Assembly (NCBI GenBank): GCA_021613335.1
Contig: JAJTWR010000182.1
Span: 859,501-923,500 of the forward strand
From: Whitmania pigra
Lineage: Eukaryota; Annelida; Clitellata; Hirudinida; Haemopidae
Direction of reading: 5' to 3'
DNA: 64,000 bases
Shown: one piece after another, positions 26,587-36,252 of the stretch
Position numbering within the stretch: position 1 is the first letter of the stretch
Layout: every line of letters starts with the position of its first letter
The notes under the pieces: model-generated
The model's input: only the letters and a program-made list of their open reading frames with translations
Databases searched by the model: none
What the model was told of the DNA's origin: nothing
Position numbers and translations under genes: made by a program

Positions 26587-26825
26587 TTAGGTGGTGTTTT
26601 TTTTTTGTAAAAATGTCGACAAATTTGTCGACAAGGGCCTTGAAGTTTTCCTTCTAAAGATTCCAATAATTGCTGACAACATTACATTTCCAGTCATACA
26701 ATTTCCTTTTCGGTTGGACCAGGACCTTCGAAAAGTTAGTGAGGCCGTGATACATCGCCAGTTGATGTGTGCCACTTTCATTTTTACCCTGGGAACACAA
26801 TCTTTGCCCATGCATCATTATTGAT
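26587..26825 (-). repeat. Dispersed repeat fragment shared with 46.8 kb (family T)
   Basis: The minus-strand frame contains DCVPRVKMKVAHI, closely similar to DCVPRLKMKVSHI encoded on the plus strand at about 46855-46890. Nucleotide similarity extends through 'aaaaatgaaagtggcacaca' and the following 'actggcgatgtatcacgg'. At 46.8 kb this forms the 3' end of a gag-like retroelement ORF, so this is probably a decayed fragment of the same element family. Confidence 0.55.
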
Positions 26826-27119
26826 TTGAAGCGAGCTTGTCGTCCTCCTGTAGTACCACCAAAATTCTTGATGAGAAAGATACTCAGTCAAACAAATAAT
26901 AACATTAGAGACTCATCCCGAGTCAAGTGAATACCTCGGATATTGTCTCAAATTAAATTTTATCACCAAATTATGATTGAAGAGCAGTGTCCATTCATGC
27001 ATTTCCTGAACTAACAACGATTGCCTCCCGCTTTTTCATTCAGCAATTTCCCAGTCGCTCTTCAGACGTTTGAGGATGATCAAACACCCATTTTCATGAT
27101 GCAAGAATTGTAGTCACAG

Positions 27120-27188
27120 AAACTCTTGCGAAAAGCTAGGATTTGAACTCCAAGTTGACTGCCTTAACCATTCGGCCATCGACGCCAA
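27120..27188 (-). other. tRNA-like sequence (tRNA-Ser/Leu-derived pseudogene or SINE head)
   Basis: The reverse complement reads with a box A of the form TGGCCGAATGGTTAAGGC and a box B of the form GAGTTCAAATCC. The part between is too short for a complete anticodon arm and variable loop, so a functional tRNA is unlikely. The hAT element starting at 27189 inserted at its 5' edge. Confidence 0.5.
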
Positions 27189-28418
27189 CAGTGGCGCAAC
27201 TAGGGGGGGGCAGGGGGGGGCGCAAGCCCCCCCAGGCCTAATAGGAGAGACCCTGCAATTTTTCCAAATCCGATCAGTTTTTTTTTGGTGGGGGGGGGTG
27301 GTAAGGGGATTTAACTGGTTTGAAACTTTGAGACAGAAGATAGTCAAACTCAGTAATAAATTATTAAAGATACAAAAAAGACTGTAGACAGAAGATAGTC
27401 AAACTCATAATAATAATAATCTGTTCTATTTTTAATTCTTTATTAATTATAATTGGTAGTTTTGATTTAAACAGTTTCAAAAATTTTTCGACTGCGTCGG
27501 GCTTTCGTCCCTTGTCTAAACTTGAGCTCCCCCCTCAGCATTTTTCGCTGGTTATCTGATGATCAGATAATGTCGTTTTGACAACCCTGCCTTGGCTGCT
27601 CTTGATGCTTTGCAGAATGGCACAATGACTCCCGAGCTTTCGGAATTCTGCAACCTTCATGGAAAAGACGCTGAAACTGTGCAAAGACAGCTCCAATTCA
27701 CATCGACAAGTTTACGTGCTGATCAGTCTGACCCCAATGCGTGTATCGAACTACAAGATCTTTTCTGTGCCACAAGCATTCAGCCCGAGTTGCATATGCT
27801 CGATGTTGCTCTTACTCAGACATTTACGTCATCAGATGCAGAAAGGGCATTTTCTAAACTTCGCCTTATTAAAAGTCATCTCGGGACGACTATGTCTGCC
27901 TGTCGTTTGCAAAGTTTATTGAGAATATCTGTGAACAAAACAACTACTGCACTTCTTCCAGTAAATAAAATGGTGAACAGATTTTCACAGATTGATCTAA
28001 AAATTATTTTGTAACTGTAAACACATCAAAATGTAATTTAGACTACAACATTTCAAAATTGTTTTAAACTGTTTAGGATCTTAATTTTATATATAATTTA
28101 GATTAGGTGAAATGTTTAGGATATCAATCATATCATATTACAATTTTAAACATATCATAAACTTTTTTTTTACAGTTGCTTTAACTGGCTTGAAACTTTG
28201 AAACAGAAGATAGTCAAGCTCATTAATAAATTATTAAAGATACAAAAAAAGACTGCAGACTTATAAATAAAAACTTATAATAATAATCAGTTCTATCTTT
28301 AATTCTTTATTAATTAAAATTAGTAGTATTGATTTGAACAGTTTCAAAAATTTTTCGACTGCGTCGGGCTTTTCTAAACTTGAGCCCCCCCCAGCATTTT
28401 TCGCTGGTTGCGCCCCTG
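27189..28418 (+). mobile_element. hAT transposon, 1.23 kb, with perfect 8-bp target duplication
   Basis: Terminal inverted repeats are CAGTGGCGCAAC on the left and the complement of CAGGGGCGCAAC on the right (11 of 12 match). The flanks 27181-27188 and 28419-28426 are both GACGCCAA, the 8-bp duplication typical of hAT. It encodes only the C-terminal dimerisation part of a transposase (27592-28014). The 3'-terminal 230-250 bp are present twice in direct orientation: about 27310-27555, without the terminal repeat, and 28182-28408. Confidence 0.92.
27592..28014 (+). CDS. hAT transposase C-terminal fragment (hATC dimerisation domain)
   Basis: A 140-residue frame. Residues about 85-115 carry the hAT dimerisation signature (SSDAERAFSKLRLIKSHLG then a few residues to CRLQSLLRISV), as in ZMYM1-like or ZBED-like hAT proteins. 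The catalytic RNase H-like core and BED finger are missing, so the element cannot encode an active transposase. The nominal ATG is only the first Met of the surviving frame. Flanking direct repeats suggest the N-terminal part was lost by internal deletion or rearrangement. Confidence 0.85.
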   Translation: MAALDALQNGTMTPELSEFCNLHGKDAETVQRQLQFTSTSLRADQSDPNACIELQDLFCATSIQPELHMLDVALTQTFTSSDAERAFSKLRLIKSHLGTTMSACRLQSLLRISVNKTTTALLPVNKMVNRFSQIDLKIIL

Positions 28419-29331
28419 GACGCCAAGAAAAGAAATTTAGTAGCATAACCTAGATGTTGTAACTAGGAAAATGGCCCAGGAAAACTGCTGGTTCTCAAGG
28501 GATCTCATTAACTAATTTAAATTATCTTTAAATATTTTTGTATCAACATAAGTTCTTGCAGCAAAATATTTATTGCGACACTATTTATTATATAAGTAAT
28601 TACAAAATAGAATGCGTCAATGTTAGTAAATGCAATATATATATAATAAATTTAAAAATTGTTTAAAACGTTATTGAAGTTATGAACGTTATTGTCATTC
28701 GACATCTTTGGTTTTTTCAGATATGAAGTACCATTGGCGTTATTTAAAATGTGCGATTTACAGGGAATATATTGCATATTTGACAGTTAATATAAAACAT
28801 TTTGAAATGTCAGTTGAATCAACCAGCATTGTAACAAGCAGTAAGATAATTTCATAACGGCATATAATGTGAACTTAAAATACGCGGAAATAATTTGTTT
28901 TACACTCACAGAATCAGAAATTATATGTACTTTGAGAAAATTACGTGATGTCATCATGGAACACGGCAAAGTATGAATAATAATAATTATTATATTTACA
29001 TGAAATGCTAGTTAAACATATATTTTAAACAGCTTCCGGGAAGCAACATGAATGAATTTGTGAAAGTCGCAGCGGCTCTTGGGTTCGAGAATGTTATTGT
29101 TTCAATAACTGATTATTTTAACTTTTTTTTTTTTTTTTCAGGTTTGAATTCGTTTATTTTCAAAAAACTATATTCAAATAGCCAAAAAAAATCACACCAA
29201 AAAAAGATTCACAAATTCATTAATGAACTGAGAGACGATGAATAATCGGAATAATGAATAAGCGATGTAATCAACGAGGAAAAAACCAGGATAATAAAAT
29301 GAATGATAAGGTGGAAATGTGGATAACAGGT

Positions 29332-32283
29332 TCAACAGGTGGATAGAATGTGTTTTTTAAGATGGGATTTAAATAGTGAGGAACTGTTTAGAGAAACAAG
29401 GGACGACGGCAGAGAGGAGAACAAGAGTGGACCTTTGCAACATATGGAGAATTTTTTGAAGGTGGTACGGGAAAATTCAGATCTCAATTGATTGGATGAT
29501 CTAAGATTGTAAGAGTGGACATCTGATGATTTGAAAAACATATTATTAAAGGATGGAGGCAGCAAGTTATGTTCATAATTGTATATGAAGAGGCAAGTTT
29601 GGAATTTATTGATCTGATATATATTTAGAAGTCCATTTGAAATAAAAAAGTCCTTTGTATGGGCACGTGGATGGAGACGAAATATAGTACGAATTATTCT
29701 TTTTTGGAGTGTAAGTAAGTGGATAAGTTTAGAGGGATAGGTAGAGGCCCAGGCGATATTACAATAGATGAGATAAGGATATATTAAAGAATAATAAAGC
29801 ATAATGAGAATTTTTTTATCAACAAATGAAGAGACCCTTGACATGATGCCAATGTTTTTTGAAATTTTGGAGGCAACGTAATTGATATGCAAAAACCAGT
29901 TTAATCTATCATCGATAATAATGCCGAGGAATTTGGTAGAGGTGACATGTTTAATCTGTAAGTTGTTGATGCAAGGTTGAATACTATGGGTTCTGTCCTT
30001 ATTTTTTGAGCAAAACAGCATAAAATTTGTCTTGTCGACATTTAAAGATAACTTATTGGCGCGAAACCAAGTGTCAACATTTGTTAACTCCCTATTGATG
30101 GTGATAATTAAGTCATTGAGATTTTTGCCAGAAGCAAATACATTTGTATCGTCTGCGAATAATAAAAATGTAAGTAAAGATGATGAGTTATGTAAATCGT
30201 TAATATAAATTATGAATAGCAAGGGGCCAAGAATAGACCCTTGAGGAACGCCACAAGCTACGTCACTAAACGAAGATTCAAACCCATTAAATTCTGTCAA
30301 TTGTTTACGACCCGACAAATAACTGGTGAACCACTTCAAGACACAACCACGCAAACCGTAATGATAAAGTTTCGACAAAAGTATCTCATGATTTACGGTA
30401 TCAAATGCCTTTGATAGATCGAGAAACACACCGATGGTGAACTCACCACGGTCCAGAGCGTCGGCAATTTTCGAATAAAGTAAAAGTAGAGGCATATATG
30501 TTGAGTGATTTTTTCGAAATCCGAATTGTTTGTTATTGAGCAGACTAAACCTTGATAAGAAGGATTCAACTCGACGATATACGGCCTTTTCGAAAATTTT
30601 TGAAAAATATGGCAGAATTGAGATAGGTCTGTAATTGCAGATCCTGTTCAGATCACCGGATTTATGCAATGGAATCACTTTGGCAAATTTTAAGTCATCT
30701 GGTACATATCCCGTCGACAGTGAACAATTGATCAGAGAGCTGAGAATATTAGAGATCAATGGGATGAATTCGCCAGCAATACAAGGATCAATACCATCAA
30801 GACCACAGCTATGGGAGGTCTTCAATTCTTTAACTATTTGGATGATCTCATCTGGCGAAACAGGGAAAAAAGACATTGTGGGAGATCTCGTAAGGAATTC
30901 ATGGAAGGATTTGGATGGAGGGATGATTTTCTTTGCCAAGTTTGGACCAAGATCGGAAAAATGTTTGTTGAATTGTTCAGCTATTTCAGTTGGGGAGTTT
31001 AGTTCGCATCCGTCGTCTGAATAGAATATGTCGGGAGCTTCAACTGATTTGCTCCCTCTAGACAAAATACCTTTTATGATGTTCCAAGTACCTTTTGGAT
31101 TTCCCTGTTGTCTCAGGAATTTTGATGAGAAATGTTGGCGAATTATAGCTTGCTTGATAGTTTTGAATCTGTTTCTGTACTTTGTGAATTTGATCTTGTT
31201 TTCTGGAGTTGGATTCTTTAGATATGTCTTGTACAGTTTGCTTTTTACTTTGCAAGATTTTAGGAGGGCGGGGGTCATCCATTCCTGTTTTTTAATTCTG
31301 GATTGAGAACCGACAGTTGTCAAGGGAAAACAATGATTGTATAGACTTTGATATTTCGATAGAAAAAGTTTGTAGGCATGAGATATATTTTGGGATTCAC
31401 ATTCTCTGGTCACATCACACAAGTCCACCTCAGTCAAGCATTCTTTAAATTTCAGTTTTGTTTGTTTATCTTGTTTTCTGTGCAGCTTTGGGGGCTCCAC
31501 TATTTTAATAGTCTCATGTAGTTTGATGTTGATGTGGAGAGGGAAGTGATCCGAAATATCATCAATAATTATCTTGGAGATGCATTTGCTGAGAGAGATA
31601 TTTGTGAAAATATTGTCTATAAGAGTGGCAGATGAGGGTCCAATTCTTGTGGGTTTGAGGAACACAGGCATCATGAAAAAGGAGTGGAGGATGTTTAAAA
31701 ATTCATTAGTGGGTTGACTGCTTTCAATTGCTAATAGGTTAATGTTGAAGTCGCCCATTATTATGGTCTTTTTGTTGTCTTTAATCGTATAAGACAAGAA
31801 TTCTGAAAACTCTTTGTTAAAAGATTTTAAGCTGTTTCCAGGTGGGCGATAAATAATTGCGACTACAATGTTTTCCCTTCTACGTTGGCTGATTGAGATT
31901 AGTTGATATTCAAAACCTTCAAATTTCCAGTTGGTCGTGTCAATGAGATTGAATTTAATATTGTCTTGGATGAAAAAACCAACGCCTCCTCCTAGGCCAC
32001 GGTCCCTGTTTTTCAAAACAAATTTGTAACCATCAATAGCAGGAATAGGATCACCATTTTTCAGCCAAGTTTCACTGACGCCGAGGATTTCTGCATGATA
32101 AGAAGATAACAGCAATTCTACTTCCTGGAGTTTATTTGAGATGCTTCTGCAGTTAATGTGCATTAGGGAAAGATCTGAGTTACAAATTTTGGCCATATTT
32201 TTAGTTGTAACATAATTTGCAACCTCGTAGAATTCCGGCAGGTAGGCATCCGGGTCAGATGAAGAAAAATCAAAGTCAGCCAT
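29332..32283 (-). CDS. LINE ORF2: apurinic endonuclease and reverse transcriptase
   Basis: An uninterrupted 983-residue frame. Residues 35-250 are an exonuclease/endonuclease/phosphatase (APE-like) domain, with INCRSISNK, SETWL, GDFNIN and SDHFPLHINI marking the catalytic blocks. Residues about 500-770 are the reverse transcriptase, with LDLSKAFDTVNHEIL, CGVPQGSILGPLLFIIYIND and the catalytic LLFADDTNVF. The C-terminal region carries KFLGIIIDDRLNW and YSLIYPYLIYCNIAW. The length fits a complete ORF2 of CR1/L2-type elements. The absence of stops suggests a young insertion. The start ATG overlaps the TGA of the short upstream frame. Clade placement is by motif pattern only. Confidence 0.93.
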   Translation of the reverse strand: MADFDFSSSDPDAYLPEFYEVANYVTTKNMAKICNSDLSLMHINCRSISNKLQEVELLLSSYHAEILGVSETWLKNGDPIPAIDGYKFVLKNRDRGLGGGVGFFIQDNIKFNLIDTTNWKFEGFEYQLISISQRRRENIVVAIIYRPPGNSLKSFNKEFSEFLSYTIKDNKKTIIMGDFNINLLAIESSQPTNEFLNILHSFFMMPVFLKPTRIGPSSATLIDNIFTNISLSKCISKIIIDDISDHFPLHINIKLHETIKIVEPPKLHRKQDKQTKLKFKECLTEVDLCDVTRECESQNISHAYKLFLSKYQSLYNHCFPLTTVGSQSRIKKQEWMTPALLKSCKVKSKLYKTYLKNPTPENKIKFTKYRNRFKTIKQAIIRQHFSSKFLRQQGNPKGTWNIIKGILSRGSKSVEAPDIFYSDDGCELNSPTEIAEQFNKHFSDLGPNLAKKIIPPSKSFHEFLTRSPTMSFFPVSPDEIIQIVKELKTSHSCGLDGIDPCIAGEFIPLISNILSSLINCSLSTGYVPDDLKFAKVIPLHKSGDLNRICNYRPISILPYFSKIFEKAVYRRVESFLSRFSLLNNKQFGFRKNHSTYMPLLLLYSKIADALDRGEFTIGVFLDLSKAFDTVNHEILLSKLYHYGLRGCVLKWFTSYLSGRKQLTEFNGFESSFSDVACGVPQGSILGPLLFIIYINDLHNSSSLLTFLLFADDTNVFASGKNLNDLIITINRELTNVDTWFRANKLSLNVDKTNFMLFCSKNKDRTHSIQPCINNLQIKHVTSTKFLGIIIDDRLNWFLHINYVASKISKNIGIMSRVSSFVDKKILIMLYYSLIYPYLIYCNIAWASTYPSKLIHLLTLQKRIIRTIFRLHPRAHTKDFFISNGLLNIYQINKFQTCLFIYNYEHNLLPPSFNNMFFKSSDVHSYNLRSSNQLRSEFSRTTFKKFSICCKGPLLFSSLPSSLVSLNSSSLFKSHLKKHILSTC

Positions 32284-32482
32284 TTCTCAAACTTTTCTCG
32301 AACTTGTGGTCCCTCCCCACAACAGATGTAACATAAATCGTATTCACATCAGCCAAAACTGTTGAAACATGGTCTAAGTTCACGGGATCAATAGCGGAGA
32401 CAAATATAACTGAAAGTTTATCTTCTTCAATAAACAGAGACTCCACGATGAGAGGAAAAGAAAAGCAAAACACCAACATCAA
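32276..32482 (-). CDS. Short overlapping ORF between LINE ORF1 and ORF2
   Basis: A 68-residue frame starting 12 bases after the ORF1 stop and ending in a TGA that overlaps the ORF2 start codon (AATGGCTGA). The N terminus is hydrophobic (MMLVFCFSFPLIVESLF), like a signal or membrane segment. No homology is recognised. It may be a chance frame or may serve translation reinitiation into ORF2. Confidence 0.35.
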   Translation of the reverse strand: MMLVFCFSFPLIVESLFIEEDKLSVIFVSAIDPVNLDHVSTVLADVNTIYVTSVVGRDHKFEKSLRNG

Positions 32483-32494
32483 AACAAAAAGAAG

Positions 32495-33064
32495 TTAGTA
32501 TTTTTCCAGGTCAAGGAGGTTTTGAACTCGAGTTGGTCCTGAGTTTTCACCTCTCTTCAAGTAGACGTGACCATTCCATGTCCATGCTGATAAAAGTTTT
32601 TTGTCCTTTACAAGTTTCCTGGCTCTAGCAAAGATTTCTGAGTTTGGCTTGGTTAAGTGTTCGTTGATGTAGATCTTTGACGTTCTATCCTTGTGCAGGG
32701 CTTTTCTCAGAGCATAGACTCTGTCTCTGACCATCTTTGAAGCGAAGGTGACAACTATTGGGCGAGGGCCACTTTTGCTGGGAATCCTGTAGCCAGAGTG
32801 TATGTCGCCCTCTGAGATATTTGCGCCAAGTTTTGAGTTGCAGCAATTGATAATTGCCTGAACTGTATCTCTTCGATTCATTCCCCGCTCCCGACTCGTC
32901 CCGTCACCGGAGGATGTAGCGACCACTTCAGCCAAAGACGCATCAGGCAATCCATAGATTACCAGATTGTTGGCTCTCAACTGTGTTTCGACTGCGTCTA
33001 TCCTCGCCTTGAGGCGAATGTTTTCCTCGCTGAGCTCGCTCACTTTACCAATCAATGTTTTCAT
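32495..33064 (-). CDS. LINE ORF1 (coiled coil plus RNA-binding domain), probably 5'-truncated
   Basis: A 189-residue frame. It opens with a heptad-like segment (IGKVSELSEENIRLKARIDAVE), followed by an RRM-like region beginning NNLVIYGLPD and a C-terminal domain with YRIPSKSGPRPIVVTF and YINEHLTKPN. This resembles L1/CR1-type ORF1 nucleic-acid chaperones (Transposase_22-like). The frame appears to continue a few codons upstream of the first Met, and the usual N-terminal part is missing where the LINE meets the neighbouring repeat. Confidence 0.8.
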   Translation of the reverse strand: MKTLIGKVSELSEENIRLKARIDAVETQLRANNLVIYGLPDASLAEVVATSSGDGTSRERGMNRRDTVQAIINCCNSKLGANISEGDIHSGYRIPSKSGPRPIVVTFASKMVRDRVYALRKALHKDRTSKIYINEHLTKPNSEIFARARKLVKDKKLLSAWTWNGHVYLKRGENSGPTRVQNLLDLEKY

Positions 33065-33074
33065 TAACCATCTT

Positions 33075-34080
33075 AACCACTCAATGCTGTGATAGATGTT
33101 ACCGGAGGCCGGATCTGGTGCTCGTATCGCCGTCGACGGATGCCATCATTCTGGTGGAGTTGACATTCCCATGGGAGGACAGGCTGCAATACAGCAATGC
33201 GCTCAAAGCAGATAAGTACGCAGATCTGACGATGGACCTGGAAACGAGAGGGTACCGTACAGACCTCTTCCCAATCGAGATTGGCGCAAGGGGCGTGGTC
33301 GGCAAGTCGACTTAAGCTTTCCTCACTAAGATTGGACTGTCAAGCCGGGAGAGAACAAAGACTATGACAAAGATGTCTGAGGCCGCAGAAGCGGCTTCAT
33401 TCTGGATCTGGCACATGAGGAGCCAGAAGAAGTCTTAAGAAGCCACTGCAGGAAGCCGGGGAAAGCCGTCGGTCTCCGGTATGAATAATTCACCGAACGA
33501 CGGGGCCAAATCATTGGCCGAGAGACGCGGTGTTGTCGGGAGAAATGGGCCGGCCGCGGACTCGCGAAGCAACATGAAATGCGGATCAAACCGCAGCCGC
33601 GAATAGGCCCGCGGTCGGGTCCCGAAAATTTCTATCTCCGGCCGCCGCTACAAAGAAATTATAAGGCCCAGTTTGCATATATTAAGACGGTGTGAAGAAG
33701 CCACTGAGAGCTTTCATGACCGCTGTAGGTAAACTGGGGTGGAGGCGATCGACATAATAAGGCCAAAGAGAGCCTCGCATAGTCGAAGTTTGCAGGTGAT
33801 AAACAGGTTATATGGGACATGAAGAAGCCATTGAGAGCTTTCGCAGTCGCTCCAGTCCAAGACGGCAGTGACCGGCATAACAAGGCCGATGAGTGCCTCT
33901 CATAGCCGGCGGTAACAGTTGGGTCCAGATAGACCAAACCGACAGGGACATCCGGCTGATCACCGGATGCGGCCCACCCCCCGAAACTTAAGGAGATACA
34001 AAGGGCCGAAACGTTTGAAGACGGGGGAAACTCCGCTGAGGATCCCTGTCGGAGCTCCAAGGCGGATTAATAAGTAACAG
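33075..34080 (+). mobile_element. Retroelement C-terminal fragment (repeat family R, copy 2)
   Basis: The best-preserved copy. Frame 33055-33315 encodes RRPDLVLVSPSTDAIILVEL, then PWEDRLQYSNALKADKYADL, then IGARGVVGKST, after which come frames equivalent to the 'TEAAEKASFWIW' end of this widespread retroelement protein. The PD...VELT...K pattern is compatible with a PD-(D/E)XK (restriction-like) nuclease. The non-coding tail (33450-34075) is shared with copies at 1.3-2.6 kb and 49.35-49.74 kb. It sits between the LINE 5' end and the rest of the copy-1 unknown gene. Confidence 0.7.
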
Positions 34081-36252
34081 TTATTCAAATTCAAATTACA
34101 TAATACATCTGACAAATATGCGATTTTATATGACAAATAACTACATTGCATTCCTGCATTTGTTTTATATTACTTATTTATTTATAACAATCTAGACTTC
34201 TTCAACACCCATGAGTCGTATTTTGGAAGCGACATATCTTCAGACGATCATATATTCACCAGATAAAGTAATTAAGAACGAAGACATTCATAGAATCACA
34301 TTATTGTAAAAACCTGTTTTTAGAATTTCAGAATGAACTAGCATTACAAAAATGTATATTTTAAACAGCAACCTTGATCGTGCAATGGATTCCAGAAACA
34401 CGCACAGATTATGTCTTTGTCTGAAAGTGTTGAAGATCTTTCTCAGCAGGAGTAGAGCAAAAACTGTTGAAACATTGCAGAAAGATTGTAAATTAAAAAT
34501 TGAAAAAAATTGACTCGTTAAAAATTTTAAAATTTACTTTTTAAGACAATTTCCTCTTCTTGTGGATGTTTAAGCTGCCAAACATTCCTGAACCCAGACA
34601 CCCTCAACAAAAGCGAATCTGTGCCTGGTTGAAATATCATTGTAAGCAACACAATCATATTTATGATTTAATTAAGAAAAATAGACAAATCGATCTAAAA
34701 TATAAAAAAGTGACATAACTGAATTTTCTTCATCAGCCACTGATATCATTGAAACAATTAACCCTTGTTCTTTTGAGTATAAACAAATTCCAAATTACGT
34801 AGATTTAATCAGTTCTCCAGATAAGGTTCAAATTACTACAGTGATTAATTGACAAGATTTTTTTAATGTATATGAATCTATTTTATTTAATATTTCCATC
34901 ACGATCAACAATATGAGAAATATAAGAAAGTACATAGTTAAATGAAAATTCAAAAAGTGTATTCATTTTTTCCTGAAATAATTTAACTAATCTTATTTAA
35001 TACAACAGATGAAATTCGATGTTAATTATATAGAAAAACTATCGAATGTCCGCTTTATATATCCTCTTATCTTTGAGCGTTGTCATTCATACTTTATGTC
35101 TGCAAATGACGAAGAAGAAAAGATCCGGAGATTGAAAGATTTTTTAGTAGCATTTTCACACTCAGTGAGGCAAATTGTTCTAAATTAATTGTCTTGTTTA
35201 GTAACATTTTAAATTGAAAATAATATTTTTTAACGTAAGAATTTAATTAGATAATAACAGAATCATTGTAGAATAAAAGTAAAAATAAAAGCTGATGGTT
35301 TTGATTAACCGTTCAACTATCAGTTTAATAACTTTGCATTTAATATGTAAATTGTTTAACTAATTATGATCCGAATTACAGCAGGTTATACATTCTCAAA
35401 TTTAATTACCTCAACATTGTTTTTATAGAATTTATCAGAGGTTCAAATGTATGAAGATGGCGAGTATAAAATTCGGTATCCTACCAGCTTAGTAATATCT
35501 GGTTTAAACATATTTGTGTATAGTTTTGTTGTCTTTGAGAACATTCTAAGGGTTAGATACTTTAATTACTTCTTAGTTTGTGGTTTATTTAATATAAGTT
35601 TATATTGTAGAACCGCGTATATTCTGATGATATTCTGCGGGACCTGGAAAATCGTTATGGATGTGAAATTAAACCATATCTGTTAATAAAGGAAACTATT
35701 ACTCAACAAGATGTCACAGAAAAACTGAAAGACGAATTTGAAGATAAATTGAACAATTCGTTAAATAATAAAAATGACAATGCAGATGGGCCTGATTATA
35801 CTATTGAACATTATCTTTTTTATGAGGATTTTGTGAAGCATTTGCAAGTATTAAGCGTTGTACATACGGCAGCGGAAATGTGCCAAGAACTTCTTAAGGT
35901 TGGTTGAAATTTATTTAAATTTTAAAAAATTGATTGAGAATAAATGACTGAGAAATTTGAATGCCTTTTTTGAAAAAAACTTTAGACGAAGGGTGAATTT
36001 CTTGGCGTTGATTCCAATATATTCAGAAGCGAGAGATTTCCTGTTGTGATTTACCTTTACAATTCTGTTCGTTCGTGAATAACTTATAAGTAATTTATAA
36101 TTATTTTGATCTTCAGTTTAACTGAAATACAAACATTACTTTAATTACGTTTTAAAAACAGCATTATCTGAATAAATAATTTTTTTAATTAATGAAAAAT
36201 TCATTTAATAAGTTTAATTATAAAATAAATTTAAAAACATTTTGATCAATAA

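Larger units (their letters stand above)
29123..33070 (-). mobile_element. Non-LTR retrotransposon (LINE, CR1/L2-like group), near-complete 3' two thirds
   Basis: Minus-strand LINE of about 3.9 kb whose poly(A) tail appears as the T run at 29123-29138. It encodes the end of ORF1 (32495-33064), a short overlapping frame (32276-32482) and an intact ORF2 (29332-32283). The 5' end is cut inside or just before ORF1, directly abutting repeat family R copy 2. It inserted in an exon region of the copy-1 unknown gene: the sequence left of the T run ('gattattttaac') matches 'gattacattaac' of copy 2 at about 40853. Confidence 0.85.
28807..36080 (+). pseudogene. Unrecognised multi-exon gene, copy 1 (interrupted paralogue of the 40.6-kb gene)
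   Basis: Exon-by-exon similarity to the intact copy at 40567-43685: MSVESTSIVTS (28807-28840, donor gtaaga), SEIICTLRKLRDVI (28915-28970), MNEFVKVAAALGFENVI (29049-29115), LEATYLQTIIYSPDKV (34218-34300), NTHRLCLCLKVLKIFLSRSR (34375-34500), KLPNIPEPRHPQQKRI (34573-34660), FERLHPYF-like (35070-35170), YEDGEYKIRYPTS (35447-35560), and the block ending VVHTAAEMCQELLK (35610-35905). A LINE and a retroelement fragment (29123-34075) sit inside it. Exons corresponding to KILPKLPEDSRLF and DIPKRLLSGEFF are absent. The penultimate exon (about 35987) drifts out of frame after GEFLGVDSNIFRS, and the last exons are missing. It is therefore a decayed duplicate. The protein family is not recognised. Confidence 0.75.

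Noticed and set aside
30635..31306. Plus-strand frames inside the LINE
   Set aside because: Antisense shadows of the intact LINE ORF2.
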